Below, piece by piece: positions 24,815-37,321 of a stretch of DNA of 64,000 nucleotides. Below the pieces are notes generated by a model. It did not search any database. It saw only the letters and a list, made by a program, of their open reading frames with translations, and had not been told where the DNA came from. Source of the DNA: Gentiana macrophylla (taxonomy: Eukaryota; Streptophyta; Magnoliopsida; Gentianales; Gentianaceae); contig CM047806.1 in NCBI GenBank assembly GCA_026214975.1, positions 100,371,832 through 100,435,831 of the forward strand. The letters run 5' to 3'. How positions within the stretch are numbered: the stretch's first letter is position 1; every line of letters starts with the position of its first letter. Made by a program: the position numbers and the translations under genes.

Positions 24815-26025
24815 AAAAGTGAACACACTTTTATATGTCTATTTGATTCATTTATTTTGCAACAATGAACCTAAACAGTAAACTACAACAACGAATTGTG
24901 AACCAAAAACAGTGAACTACAATTGTAAACTTCTAAAATTGAACTCAAAAAGTAGAACCAGTAACGTGAAGTAAGTGTGAAACAATGACCCAGAGTGTTT
25001 TGAAATCAAACAGGGAACCACAAACAGTGAACTACAATTGTAAACTCCTAAAAGTGAACTCAAAAGTGGACTAACAATAGTAAACTTCAGATAGTGAACC
25101 ACAAAAAGTGAACTACAATCGTAAACTACTAAAAGTGAACTTTGGATTGAAGTGAATTGGTAGTGTGAAGTATGTATGAAATAGTGAGCCGAGTGTGTTT
25201 TGAACTCAAATAGTGAACCATGAGCAGTGAACTACAATTATAAAGTCTTAAAAGTGAACTCAAAAGTGCTCTAACAATACTAAACTTCAAATAGTGAACC
25301 ACAAACAAAGGAACTACGATTGTAAACTACTAAAAGTGAAATTTGGTTTGAAGAGAATTAGTAATGTGAAGTAGGTGTGAAACAAAGGAACCGAAGTGTT
25401 TTGAACCCAATGAAAAATAGTGAACTGTAGTATTTTTGCTAAAGCTAAGTCATAATCTTTATTACAAATATAATGGATTGGGAAGAATAGAGTTGAGATC
25501 ATTGTTGATATGAACTAAAATAGTGAACTAGAACAACAGTGAATTACAATAACAGTGAACTACAAACAAACAGTGAACTAAAAAAGTGAACTCGCCAAAA
25601 AGAACTCAAACAGTGAACTAACAATAGTAAACTTCCAATGGTTAACTATAATATTGAACTACAATTATAAACTCCTAATAGTAAACTTTAGTTTGAAGTG
25701 AATTAGTAATTTGAAATAGGTGTGAAACAGTGAATCAGAGTGTTTTGAACAAAATGAAAAACAGTGAACCAAATTAATTTGCTAACTAATAGTGAATAAG
25801 TAGATTTAAGGTTCAGAGTTACCCAATAACATTGTATTACTACATTGAAACATTAGACCGATCGGAAAGTGGACAAAAACATGTTGTCATTTATGCTTAG
25901 GTGTTAAACACCGAACCAAAGTGTCTTGACTCAATGTAAAACAAAGTGAACTAGAGTATATTTCTAGCTAACAAAGAACAAGTAGATTTAAGTATCGAGT
26001 TACCCAATAACGTTGAATTAGTACA
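24815..26025. repeat. Degenerate AGTGAAC-type repeat field, unit 5
   Basis: Counterpart of 9120-10330. Some CAGTGAAC words appear as CAAAGGAAC or CAAAGTGAAC. Confidence 0.78.
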
Positions 26026-26754
26026 TTGAAACATGATTTCATTAACTCTATTGCGAACTCCGAATGTGCACTTTTCTTCACCTTAACTTTATTCTTCTTG
26101 ACAATGATTTCATTTCCTCAGGTCGTTTAGTTGAGTCCTCTTATGCTTCCTCTTCTTCTTCTTCTTTGCAACCTACCTATCTTACTTGGATTATTCATTT
26201 GGTGTATAAGTAGAATTTGTTTCACTCGTGGGTCGGAGATTTGAAAAAAAGATTGATGGCTGCATCTTTTTTTTATCATGGGTAGAATTTGAGTCTTTTT
26301 AGTTGCTGGTGTGTTTGCTTTTAAGTTTCTCAACCGAATGGACAGTAATTTTGTTTTAGTTATCTCTGTTTTTTCTATTTTTATGTAAACTTTAGAATTT
26401 TCCCAAGCATCTTGCTTGTATTTTCTTTTAATAAATTTGTGCTTGCTTTAAAAATTAATTAATTATTGAGGATAGTATAGTCTAACTTATATTTAATTAG
26501 GAAGATTTTGGTTATTATAGTTTTGCGGTGAAAAACTATAAATGCCGATGTGAACTATAAATAGTGAACTAAGTATGAGCGAACATACCATTGTTGATAT
26601 ATCCATACATGTATGTGGAAAAATTACGTATCATGTTTCCTAAACTATTGGAATCAGAATATGTTTCCAATAATCGAATTAGTGTATTAGTAAGAGCTGA
26701 TTTGAAAGTATTTTAAGGAACACATCCAATCCCAAACAAAAAAACATTACTACT

Positions 26755-26865
26755 TCAGTATTTGATAAGAGCGAGAACTTCAAGTTGAGGGCCAAGCTTT
26801 TCTTCAGCAGCATTTTCAGCATTAAGCCTGAGTTTAGCAAGCTGCTTCTTTCTTTCATAAAAAAC
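26755..26865 (-). pseudogene. RPL13A: RPL13A last-exon fragment, copy 5
   Basis: Intact minus-strand counterpart of 11064-11174 with the VFYERKK variant and the same stop. The intron-like stretch continues upstream to about 27380. Confidence 0.83.
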
Positions 26866-27676
26866 CTTAATGTGCGTTAAAACAAAAGCAAAAACGTCAG
26901 GCAAGAACGAAATTCATTCAAAAGTTCATTGTACAACAAGACAACAAAAACCTTTCACGAATCACGTCACATGCTAGTATATGCTTGGTAAATCAAGGAA
27001 AGGAAGGTACACAATAACTTGATAAGAGGGTATCCACACAATTTTAAGTGAAGAAAAGGTCAGTTAATGACCATTATATCAGCTTGAAACAACAAATGTC
27101 AGTAACACAAACATCAGTCTTCACATACTCTATAAAAGATAAGAAGAAACACACAAATTGCAGGCTTCAGATGCAGTATGCCGGATTGTTGCATATAAGT
27201 CGGCATAAAGATGAACATTTCTGTTTTCAGTATTTAAAACATAAAAATAAAAATAAAAACATTTTTCTGGGTCGTTACCCAAAATCGGTGTAAAAACATA
27301 ATTCAAGGTGAGACTATTGCTGAAAACATAAAAACATTATGTTTAAGGATATCAAACCACCAATTGAAGGAAAACACCTGAAAAATGAGGCTCGGATTTG
27401 TGATTATACAAGCAAAAAGAGAAGAAGACCCACCATGGTTAAAACCCCGGTTCCGAAAATTGTCAGAACTGCTAAATTCGATTGGGATGATTAGCAGCAA
27501 TGATGTGTGATTTCAACCCTATTGCGTTGGGATGATTTGCAATTATGTGCGATTTCAACCCTATTGCGATGAACTGTGATTTCAAGCCGATTGCATGATT
27601 TCAAGCAGATTTTGGAATGCGAGAATCGATATAGGTATAAGAACAAAAGACGGGAAATGACTTTGAAAATGTAATT

Positions 27677-27741
27677 GTCCCTATGAGCGTTTCTCCCCTT
27701 TTTTATGTGGTTATGTGTTGATTCGGAATGGCTTAGCATCG
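27677..27741. other. 65-bp segment present only in unit 5
   Basis: Units 1-4 read AATGTAATTAATTTTAATTT across this point. Unit 5 has 65 additional bases bounded by direct AATT repeats (27673-27676 and 27742-27745). It is either a small insertion with a 4-bp duplication or the ancestral state lost from the other units by slippage between the AATT repeats. Confidence 0.7.
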
Positions 27742-27847
27742 AATTTTAATTTATTTTTATGCAGTTTATTAGTTTTCTATAAAAAAAAGTAGTTTTTATT
27801 TGGGTGTGAGGTTTTTTTGGGGGGTGGGGCTCTATAAAAAACTTGTT

Positions 27848-28579
27848 TTTTTTTTTTGAATAAAAAAAAATATATTACTCAAGTCAAGTCCGCAATAATG
27901 GCATAAATTACATCATAAGGGGTTTGCCCCAAAAATACGACAGTGGCCTAGACCATGCCTAGCTAGCAAATGTCTTTGGAAAATTCCCGACCAGCTTAAT
28001 AAAGGAGAAAGAAGAAGACTCAAAAGACGGGACGAGCTCTAGAAAATCGCGCGCTAAACAACTGAGAACAGACAAATCATCAGCCGGCCGCAATAAAGCA
28101 TGTACGCATGTCAAACAGTCGGTCTCAAAGGTAATCCAAGATAGCCGAGATGCCCGGCCTCCTCATCGCTAAGTATCGCTGCATCTCCGAATCTCGCCTC
28201 GAATGCCCGGTCAAAGTGGAATGAGAAGGTAGCTACAATCGATCCTATCGCATCTCGAAAGATCATACCAATCCCGAGCCCGACTTCGGTGGCGGAGGCA
28301 TCGGTGTTGCACTTCCAACTACCTACGGATGGCGGGCTCCATATGATCAGGTGGGCTAATCCGTCAAGCACATCCGATGAAGCCGCCATAGCCTTTGTCG
28401 GTATTCCACGCCTGCTAAAGATGCCGCAACCACACGAGAGACATAGATAGGCGCATCATAAAAATAGCACTTCTGAAGAGGCTTTCCAAAGATTCCAGAG
28501 CAACATACAGAAAGTAGAGGCCTCCTCCAAAGAATACCATCTTAGTACCTCACTGAAAAAACCTTTAAAGCTCGACCCG
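27848..28579 (-). pseudogene. LINE (L1 type), segment 3 of 3: RNase H and poly(A) end
   Basis: The 3' part of the master LINE on the minus strand. The T-run at 27846-27857 is its poly(A) tail. CTATAAAAAACTTGTT at 27832-27847 is its left target duplication, matching CTATAAAAAATTGTT at 48011-48025 (one-base gap). RNase H motifs occur at 28111-28389 (WKCNTDASATEVGLGIGM). The solo LTR at 28580 interrupts it. Confidence 0.88.
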
Positions 28580-28982
28580 TGTTAAGGGTGATTTTATACG
28601 TTTTATAAGGATATATTTTATGTCAATTTCCCCTATATGTGGATGTTTTTCATAGAAATCGAGCTTTATAATTGAAATATTGCGCAAGTGGTGTTTTCAA
28701 TAGTTAAATTGCAAAATGTAACAATTATGTGCTTAAATTGTGATTTTATATTATTTTGGAATATCGTTACGCTTTGGTATGTTTTTCCTATATTGTAGAT
28801 ACACATTGTTGATGGAAAAGATGATTTTAAAGAGATAAATTCGAGTGGAAAAGGAATCAATCGATAAAAGGAAGAAAATCGGAGTATTAATTGAGAGATA
28901 AATCAAAAGGAATCGGATCGTATGGCGAGAATGCGATGGGGAACAAGTCGACGAGAAAAAACATTTAAAACGTGCATTAAAG

Positions 28983-29000
28983 GGCTCGGTCGACCGAGCC
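28983..29000. repeat. 18-bp perfect palindrome in the solo LTR
   Basis: GGCTCGGTCGACCGAGCC equals its own reverse complement. Related GGTCGACC/CGATCGACC words follow within 40 bp. It lies about 95 bp upstream of the TATA box. Confidence 0.9.
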
Positions 29001-29189
29001 ATGACATTCGATCGACCGGTGTGCGTCATTCGGTCGGTCGGCGGATTTTTACGTATTTATCTTACGGATCCTTCCTTATGTCAATGAAACTCCTATATAA
29101 GCAAAGACATTCGAAAGAGAAAAGAACACACGAGAAAAATACAACACACCAAATACACTCGGCGACCGCCGCTTTTACGAGGTTTCAGG

Positions 29190-29222
29190 CCGATCACCCG
29201 AGCCTTGTGCTCGGGTGATCGG
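29190..29222 (+). promoter_or_regulatory. Strong hairpin in the predicted LTR leader
   Basis: Perfect 14-bp arms (CCGATCACCCGAGC and its complement) flank a 5-nt loop CTTGT. The hairpin lies about 95 bp downstream of the TATATAA box at 29094, so it would be near the 5' end of any transcript. It could affect RNA dimerisation, polyadenylation or translation; none of these roles is demonstrated. Confidence 0.8.
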
Positions 29223-30033
29223 GGTAGATTAGGATGCTTTTATTTTCGTTGTTGATTCATGGAGATCATCCATTGTACCAAACTAAGTGAGTTTATCTTT
29301 TAATTTATTCAATCCTTTGTTTATTTTTATGATCTTTGATTCGTTTTGTATCTTTCTATGATTTAAGATGCCATGTGAATTAGATCGAAAGATTAGTTTG
29401 CTATTGATGTTTTACAATACGAGAATTGCGTAAACGCTAGATCACCATAGAAAGATAGGATCTTTAATCGTTAATTCGTGACAGATTAATTGGTTAATTA
29501 TCTAGGTTGTTAGATTCTAAAATACGGGAGTTAACTTGAATCTACACCTTCGTTTTGTATGGAAATTGGTCTCAACATTCGAGAGAGGAGAGATCGATAA
29601 TTGAATTCACTAAGGGATTAGGAATTCATAGTTTGAGAAACGGATTCACTAAGGAATTAGGAGTTCGTATCTCGTGTAAAGGTGAAACCACAATATTGAA
29701 TTAAAATCATGAGATGAACTTGGATTGAAATCACTTAGTTTGTGTAATGTTTAATCCCATGTATCTTTAGTTTAGGTCGTTTTTATTATTCTCAGCTTAT
29801 GTTTACTTTTCTATGTGTTTTTATGTTTGTTCTTTCGTTTATTTGTTCTCGTAAGTAACAATTGAAAGGAATTAATAGATTAGATTCAACATCCCAATTC
29901 CCTGTGGATCGACCCCTTACTTATCCCGCTTTACTAGCAATTACCCGGTATTCGGCCGGTTAGGAGTTAGTTTTGCATATAGGTTAGGGTTTATAAATTA
30001 TTTTTGTTTAGTGATGCAAAAATCCTCCGAACA

Positions 30034-30868
30034 ACCCGCGACTTGGCTGCTGATCGCCAAAGGGTGAGGCAGACCAGATCTCCCTGGCGTAAGCACACTC
30101 AAAAAGCACATGACGCAAGGACTCCATCTCCCCGCCGCATGCCAAATATTGCCCCGAACCCATGTGCGCCTAGTAAATTGTTCTCCTATCGGCAAGCAAT
30201 CCTACAAACATCGCCATAGAAAGTGGTGAACTCGCGGTGGGACGCAATCTTCCCCGCCACACCTTATCAGGCCCTGAAGATGAAGATGCACGTTGCGAGT
30301 CAGGCAAGCCACCATATAAGCTCAGTGTGATAAAGTAGCCAGACTTTACAGTATATATGCCTCTGCGTTCATAATGCCATATCAATCTATCAGGGTGCGA
30401 ACTCCCCGCAATAGGAGTCTGAAGAACCGCATCTACCTACCAGGCCTGCAACTCCTGCCTTAGGAGTGGCAAATTCCACTGCATTGTACCAGGTAAAAGC
30501 AGCTCCTGAACCTTACAGTCAGTAGGCATAGTGTACGATGAATGCGCTAAGCGAAAGGAAGGCGGCCGAGCAACCCAAGGATCATGAAAAACAAAAATAG
30601 TACTGCCATCTCCTATCCTCCACCGTAGTCCCTGCACTAACAAATCCCGGCCCTCCAAGATGCTCCTCCATAAAAACGACGGCCGGGCACCCAACCCCGT
30701 AGCCATGATAGTCATACCGGAATGGTATTTCGCGTTAAGCACCCGACTCGCAAGCGCTATCAGGCAAATGAGGAGTCGCCATGCTTGCTTGGCTAGCAAG
30801 GCTAAATTGAAGTATTCCAGATTTTGGAACCTAAGGCCTCCAAGATTTTTAGGTAAACAACAGATATC
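30034..30868 (-). pseudogene. LINE (L1 type), segment 2 of 3: RT C-terminal part and zf-RVT
   Basis: Minus-strand LINE ORF2 between the two LTR insertions. The frame 30437-30799 carries LAKQAWRLL, SFLWRSILEGRDLLVQGLRW and GDGSTIFVFHDPWV, the conserved block after the plant LINE reverse transcriptase. The frame 30170-30385 follows with WHYERRGIYTVKSGY and the start of the zinc-binding domain, joined by 29998-30195. The right edge ends in ATATC (30864-30868), one copy of the Athila target duplication. Confidence 0.9.
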
Positions 30869-32815
30869 TGACGTGGCCTTTTCTAGTGCTAATACCAGTC
30901 CTTAACCGACAGTGTATCGGGTCAAACTGTAGTGCTAGTATGGTGAGTCGAGTATCGTATCCTCGAGGAACTTTGTAATTCTTCTAAGTGTGGTTAAACA
31001 CCAAAGAAATTTATTATTAACTCAATCTAAATCTCGAGTTTTATAGCACGGATAACTAATAACTTAAAATAAAATAAATGCATAAATTAAAATTTATTCT
31101 AATATAATATATATAGATATATAAATATATATAGATATGCATAAGTTACAAAATATATATATAGATATAAATATATAGATGCCAAATATATTTTTAGAGA
31201 ACTAGCCAAAGTTTATATAATTGATTTATACGATCTTTTCAGTGAATGGAATGTGCTCGATCTTTCTTTTTATATTAGGTTAATTGAGTAAATGAAACGG
31301 TGCACTCCTAAGGTTAACAATTCCTCCTCACATTAGCGTACGAAATTGTCATATGTCCATTGTCATCGGTCAAATCCACAAGCTATTTACGGTTTTTACG
31401 AGCGAGGTCCGAAATACGATTCTACCTTTGAATAAAAGGAGTCATTCCGTTCGTCAAACGGTCAATTTTATTAAAAGGCTCCGGTTGTCAAAGCCGGGCG
31501 ATTCAACTTTCCGGTTTAAGTTTCAATTAACTGATGAGTTAACATTATTACGATCTTGAGTACAAATTTTAATAAGATTTATCTTTTTAGGACAAATCTG
31601 CCCCCGAATAGGAAACTGGATTCCGTTGTCACGTTTTCACTCGGCCAATTTTTACCCTCCGGTTTTTCTATTAACGAGTTCATAACTTAATTACGAGGTG
31701 TCAATTCATAATTAGATTATGAATTCTTTCAAGTCAAACTTTATTAATAGAAAAAGATTCAATTAGCTCAATTTTATTCAATTTTACTTAGACAACATTC
31801 CTTTACCGAAAAGATCGAAATAAAACGATTACATAACTTTGGCTAGTTATTAGATTTAGCCTACTAACATTATACGAAAAGATAAAAAACAAACATAATA
31901 AACATAAATACTTTAGAAATTTTACCCGATTACAACGATTGAATCAGAAGATGTATTCTTCCGGATGCTACATCAACTTCAACAACTTCGATCTTCTGGA
32001 AATTTCTTGAGCATTACAACGATACTACTTATTTATGGCTTAAGGCCTATATATATACATACTACTACTACTAAAACAAAGGTAAAAGAGATATATTTGG
32101 TACCCCTTTATGCCTGCAATCTTTGCCTTATTTATAGGCAAATTTTCCACTGCGGATCGATCCGAGAATGGGCGGATCGATCCGGGAATAAAAATCTTAT
32201 CCCAGGATATTCTCTGCGGGGCCACATGCTTGGTCTAATCATGATGTCTCCTCGGATCGATCCGAGGTAAATCGGATCGATCCGGATAGATTTTTCTCAA
32301 TCTTAATCCGAAACTTGATAAAATCATAACTTGAGCTCTGGATCTCCAAATGACATAATTCAAGATCGTTGGAAAGCTCTTGAGGAGATCTATAACTTCC
32401 ATGAAGACTTCTTTTTCAGAAAATGCCTTTTTACTGGGCCATTTGTTCGTTGAAAATATAACTTGATCTGGCGTCACGAACCATTGATCCTTTGAACTTT
32501 AAATCTCGTGGCATTCCTTTATTCCTTCAAAAGATATGATTTTACTCCATAAAATGTCGTCACTCTGGGTCTTGGTTTACCTAAGGTGCAGTAAAATACC
32601 AAAAATACCCACGTGAATCGACACGACACTCAGGTTATTAACCCGGTACAAAATTTATAACTTTTATCATTTTACTAGATTTTTATAGTATTTAGATTTA
32701 TTCATAGCTATTAATATTTTATAAGATTATCGTTATATTTTATTATATTTTATATAAAAAAAGTCGATAACGTATATAAAACATCGTAATTTTATCATAT
32801 AAATGTTATACATCA
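30869..32815 (-). mobile_element. 3' LTR of the Athila-like element
   Basis: In element orientation it starts TGATGTATAAC and ends ...GGCCACGTCA. It is highly similar to the 5' LTR, and many differences fall on CAG/CTG words. It contains four CGGATCGATCCG palindromes (32153, 32173, 32253, 32273) and a TATATATAGG box at about 32049-32060 in minus orientation. Confidence 0.93.
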
Positions 32816-32830
32816 ACTACTCCCCACTTA
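32816..32830 (-). promoter_or_regulatory. Polypurine tract of the Athila-like element
   Basis: On the minus strand AAGTGGGGAGTAGT lies directly before the TGATG start of the 3' LTR. This is the expected position and composition of the plus-strand primer. Confidence 0.75.
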
Positions 32831-33619
32831 GCTCTTTGATCGTCATAAAGCAAAATAAGCGATAATATATAAAAATTACGATAAAAATAATATAAGTGGT
32901 AGATACAATTTTTAAATTAGTAAAATATCATTTCAATATTATAAACATATTAATTATATCTTTCTTAGAAATTAATAAGATAAAAGTGTAGATAACTTTG
33001 ATAAATTATTTATCAACTATTATTCAAATGAAATTTCACAAAATTTACTCAATAAATATAATTAAAATTCTAGAATTATTTTCATATCTCAACTTATATG
33101 AAATATTTGGAATCAAAGACTAAGTCAAGTAATTGACAAGATGGCTCAAACTTTTTTAGATAGGACATTGGTTAATCGAAAAGATAGAAAAAAAAAAATC
33201 AAAAATAGAAGGAGGCAAGTCGTACGTCTTATACTTTCACGTTTGATCAAAAACAGTTTCGATTAATAATATCTCCTTTTCCAACTATTTTTTCAGATTT
33301 TCTCTCTTCTTTTTCAATATTAAGAACTAAAAGCGTGAGTGTGTGTAGAAAATCAAATTTACAAGCATTGCTTCATCAAGATTGATTGGAGTAATACTCT
33401 TTCGATCTAAAATTACGAGTCGGTTTCCTTAAACTCGTAATCATTCTTGAGATCTTATGATTCGAATTTTTATCGGGAGCTTTATACCTCATAGTGTAGT
33501 GATATGGGGCGTTTAGATAACACCTCTTTGCACTCAAATCATCGGAAGCTACTACCGATATCTCATCGATCAAAGATAAGGAAGATACAGTATTCGATTA
33601 ATTCTCTGTAAATTTGGTG

Positions 33620-33657
<38 letters not shown>

Positions 33658-35829
33658 CTCTCAACATACACCATCCTTAGCTTACGTGCTATCATCTCCT
33701 TTCATAAAATGCGTACAAACTCGTGGGATTCTCGGAAATGTAGACCAAAATAAGCCAAGGGTCGGTTATGATCAAAAATGGCTATTTAGGTGAGGTCTTG
33801 ATCACTCTAATCAAGGTTGAGTAATTTTGTGGTGTCAAAAATCTCATCATTCTAGTCCGATTCCATATTCATATTTAGTTTTACAAAGAAAATTATTCTA
33901 AAAAAATTTATTATAAATATAAGTATTTTTGCTAAAATTTCATATGAAACCTTACTTGATAATATTTATGTATAGTTACATATACTTAAAATCTTATAAA
34001 GATCTAAAATTGACATATATAATATAATTATAATATATCTACTTTATTTTACTTAATTAAAATCTATTCTTACCAATTTATATTGTTTTTATTCATTTTA
34101 ATTATGTATTATCTAGTTATTTTGTTTCAAGAAAAATTAAACTAAGTATTGAGCAATTAAGTATAGATTTATATAAGAAAATTTTAATTTTAATTTACTA
34201 ACTTACTTCCACTCCCCACTTACGAAATAACATCGTCGATGTTCGATGGTGAGTAAAATAAAAATAATTTGCAAATAAAATTAAAATTTTATATGATTTG
34301 ATTATTATTTATTATTTTTAGCAACCATAAATTATTTTGATTTAAAGAAAATGACATATATATTAAACACTATTACAAACTATAAATAAAAGTAACAAAC
34401 AACAACAAACGATTAAACAACTAATTTAAACAACTACCAACTTAACAACATAACTTCTAAGCGATTATCAAACCGTAGATGAACATCCGGGAGTATCCAC
34501 GAAGTAATCTGGCGAGAATCACGAGATGGAAAAATCTCGTCGGCAGACAAACTCGAGCCGCGTGATTGATTGGATACAAGGTGAGAGATAACCAGGCAAA
34601 TGGTAGTGGTTTTCCCTATTACGTCTTTCTCTTGCAAAATTAATTGCGGTCTTAAAAATCAAAACTCCCCAATCAATGTATGCTCACGGTCAATGCATAC
34701 AACAATGACATCTCTCATCGTCCGTAACCCCATAAAAATCTACTAGTTGGATAGATTAGAAATTAATGAAGCGTTTCCAAGCCCTTAAATGAGGGGTAAA
34801 GCGAGTTGAGGAATCATAGTTATGATCAAACAACGAAATCTGAACCGAAAACTTACGCGATCGATTTACAACATTATATGTATCCCCAGTTCCCAAAGAA
34901 ACTCGAAGTGTGGGTTTCGATCAAAAGTACATGGTGGAATTTGATAGATTTGATTTATGATGATTGGTGAAAGCGAAATAACGGTGCCCCTAATCGTAAT
35001 AAGTTGAGATGAGGCTCTTGTCGTTATTTGAGTGAGAGATGCAAAGAAATCTCTAACAACCGAAATGTTTATTCGACCTCACAGGAGTCATTATCAACTT
35101 TTTCCACCCGCATGACCTCGGATTAGATTACGTCCCCATGATCAATTTTTCGATGTTTAAGCCTTTCTCCATCGAAATAGGAGAACGGACAAAATTTAGA
35201 TGTCTCGGGACTTCATTATGAAAGCAAGAGGCATGCCGCCGGGAACTACACCATCGAGCGTATGCGGCTCGTAACTATTAACCGAGGAGATGATCGGTTA
35301 GACATTTTTGAGTACTGAGATTGAAAATAGAATGAAGGAAAGAATGAGCAAATGTTTGGTTCTTTGCTCTTTTCCTTTTATAGAAATATATCCATCAAGC
35401 AAAAGTAGAAAAGATCTACTTTTAAGCGCGTTTTGTACTTGCGGATCGATCCGAGATAAGGCGGATCGATCCGGCCTCTGAACGATAATGTTGTCGGTCG
35501 GTAAACACCGCGTCGGATCGATCCGGTGAAAAGCGGATCGATCCGGACATTCTTGTTCACGGACGAGTTGATTTTTCTTGAAAAATACTTAGTTTTTCTA
35601 GGTGACAAGTTTTCTTCCTTTTTTTTTTTTTTTTTTTTTTTTTTTCATTTTCATTATGTTATAACGCTAAATTATTCTACACGATCGTAGTACCAAAATA
35701 TGAAATGAAAACATGAAAATCGTATTAAAATAAAATCCTACTATGATCAAAACAACTTAAAATTTAACGAAAAAAAGAAAAACGTGCATGATAAAATTGT
35801 TTCAATGTCAAAAACCATAGAATGTTTAA
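32831..35829 (-). other. Noncoding 3' region of the Athila-like element
   Basis: AT-rich sequence with two long T-runs (33621-33657 and 35619-35645), and four palindromes CGGATCGATCCG at 35442, 35462, 35514 and 35534. No frame longer than about 75 codons has recognisable content. Long 3' noncoding stretches are usual in Athila-type elements. Confidence 0.6.
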
Positions 35830-37321
35830 AAATTATCACTCCTCTTCATCACTTAGCTCGGCGTGGCTTGAACTTGGCATAGCTTGAGAACGGGTCGATT
35901 CTTGGGATGGATCTTGAAAATAAGTTGACATCCGTACCGAGCTATCTAGTCCCATCGAGCTCATCTCTCTCGTGATATCTGAAAAAGTGCCTCCCCATCT
36001 CATCGTGGTATGGCCAAGCGATCGAGATCCGATCCATTACGATGTTGCATTTGCCGTAGTACTGTCGAAAAATCTCTACACCACTAGTTTGAAATCCAAA
36101 AGAATGTGGCATTTGTTGGAAATCGAGTGAGTGGCATCGGTGGAATGAAATCGGGCAAGGTATAAAGGTGGGTTTGGCATTCATGGAATATCCATCTCGG
36201 CATAGGTAGGGTTTTGCGGTATATTCATTTGATATAAACCTCGTATGCCTTGGCGTAAATCTTGAGACCATAATTTATTCCTTTCATAAAAACAGCGACC
36301 ATATTGGCATTAGCACGATGAACATCATAGGCCATGGATTGAAACATGTCGTAAGTGATGGTATTTGGAAGATGAGTTTGAGTTTGGTTGGATGAAGGAG
36401 GGACGGCGATAGATGGAGTAAGTGAGGGCGTTGACGGTTAGGGTCCAAAAGTTTATTCTTCTGCCGCCTAAGTGGTAAACTAGGACCAATAAGTGTGTCA
36501 TCTACCATCATCAAATTATCATTTGGGAGCTCGGGGACTCTGTCGGCGACACAAGGAAGAAATAAAACATGGAAAAGGCATGTATTGCTGGTCTAGCGAT
36601 CGAGGCAAATTCCTTGGCCGCCACACACATCACTCTTCCTATATCCACAGGTACATCATTAACTATAGCCCAAGCAATACACAAATCCTCTTTACCAAAA
36701 GATGTAAAATGCCGAGAGCGGGTAAAGTATGACTAATAAAGCGTTTGATGGCTCTCATATCCGGATACATTTCCCATAGGAAAATCTGTTTTCATGCCCA
36801 GGCAGCGGTGGGATCTAACTCATCTTTGGGCTAGTGAAACAATATGATCAAAGTCTGTTTGGCTCATCCAAATTCCAAGCGTATAATAATCCTCGAGTCT
36901 CGGTATGTCGGGAATACCAAAAATAGCATTAATAATGTGAGGAGTAAAGGGCACTTTATCTAGTCCTCGGTGGCGATTAACTCACCATCTTCCGTAGCAT
37001 CGTGAGTTGCTATCAAAGAATAAAATTACGCTACAAAGGTGGTGTTAATTTCTCCCGACCTTAAAGCGGCTAATTCCATCCAATGCCTCCTTTCAAAAAT
37101 TTCTTTGACCTCCTTTCCAAATCTTCAAAATCTAAACCCCTCTCATTGCAACTAAACACCGTCCAAATTTATTCTTAAAGGCGTTTCATTTTGCCATGAG
37201 ACTTGATTCTATCAAAGCTAACGGCCAATTCTTCTTACATTAAAGGCCTAGTTTCTATAAGCTGGAATTTGGGTAGGGATATGTGGTTTACGTTTTTACT
37301 AGCTTTGGATGATTCGGCCAT
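35830..37321 (-). pseudogene. Extra ORF downstream of pol, with similarity to the 'putative plant transposon protein' domain
   Basis: Starting near an ATG at 37321, the minus strand reads MAESSKASKNV and then, across several frame breaks, WMELAALRSGEINTTFVA, FYSLIATHDATEDGEL and VPFTPHIINAIFGIPDIP, followed by WEMYPDMRAIKRFISHTLPA and EDLCIAWAIVNDVPVDIGR. This order resembles the N-terminal domain often annotated as 'putative plant transposon protein' (Pfam Transposase_32) in ORFs carried by Athila/Ogre elements after or before pol. The C-terminal part (35942-36271) is unrelated to anything I know. The family match is from memory of the motif and is moderately certain. The ORF sits where Athila elements carry an env-like frame. 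Confidence 0.6.

Larger units (their letters stand above)
28580..30033 (+). mobile_element. Solo LTR (gypsy-like) inserted in the LINE, TSD ACCCG
   Basis: Units 3 and 4 read ...CTCGACCCGCGACTTGG without interruption. Here that site is split and ACCCG is duplicated (28575-28579 and 30034-30038). The 1454-bp insert starts TGTTAAGG and ends CCGAACA (TG...CA). Near its 3' end it has CCCTGTGGATCGACC and TTACCCGG blocks of a kind common in plant Athila/Tat-group LTRs, which is a family-level inference. A TATATAA box lies at 29094-29100. There is no coding region, so it is a solo LTR. The strand is inferred from the TATA box and the 3' block. Confidence 0.92.
24725..30210. repeat. Tandem unit 5 of 5, interrupted by a solo LTR
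   Basis: The last unit is 4.03 kb once the LTR and its 5-bp duplication are removed. At 30210 the LINE continues into new sequence (TCGCCATAG...) and does not meet another A-run, so this unit carries the original LINE junction and the array grew leftwards from it. It also has 65 bp missing from units 1-4. Confidence 0.9.

Noticed and set aside
28922..29218. 98-codon plus-strand frame in the solo LTR
   Set aside because: Spans the promoter, palindrome and hairpin of the LTR. Composition is not protein-like and LTRs of this type are noncoding.
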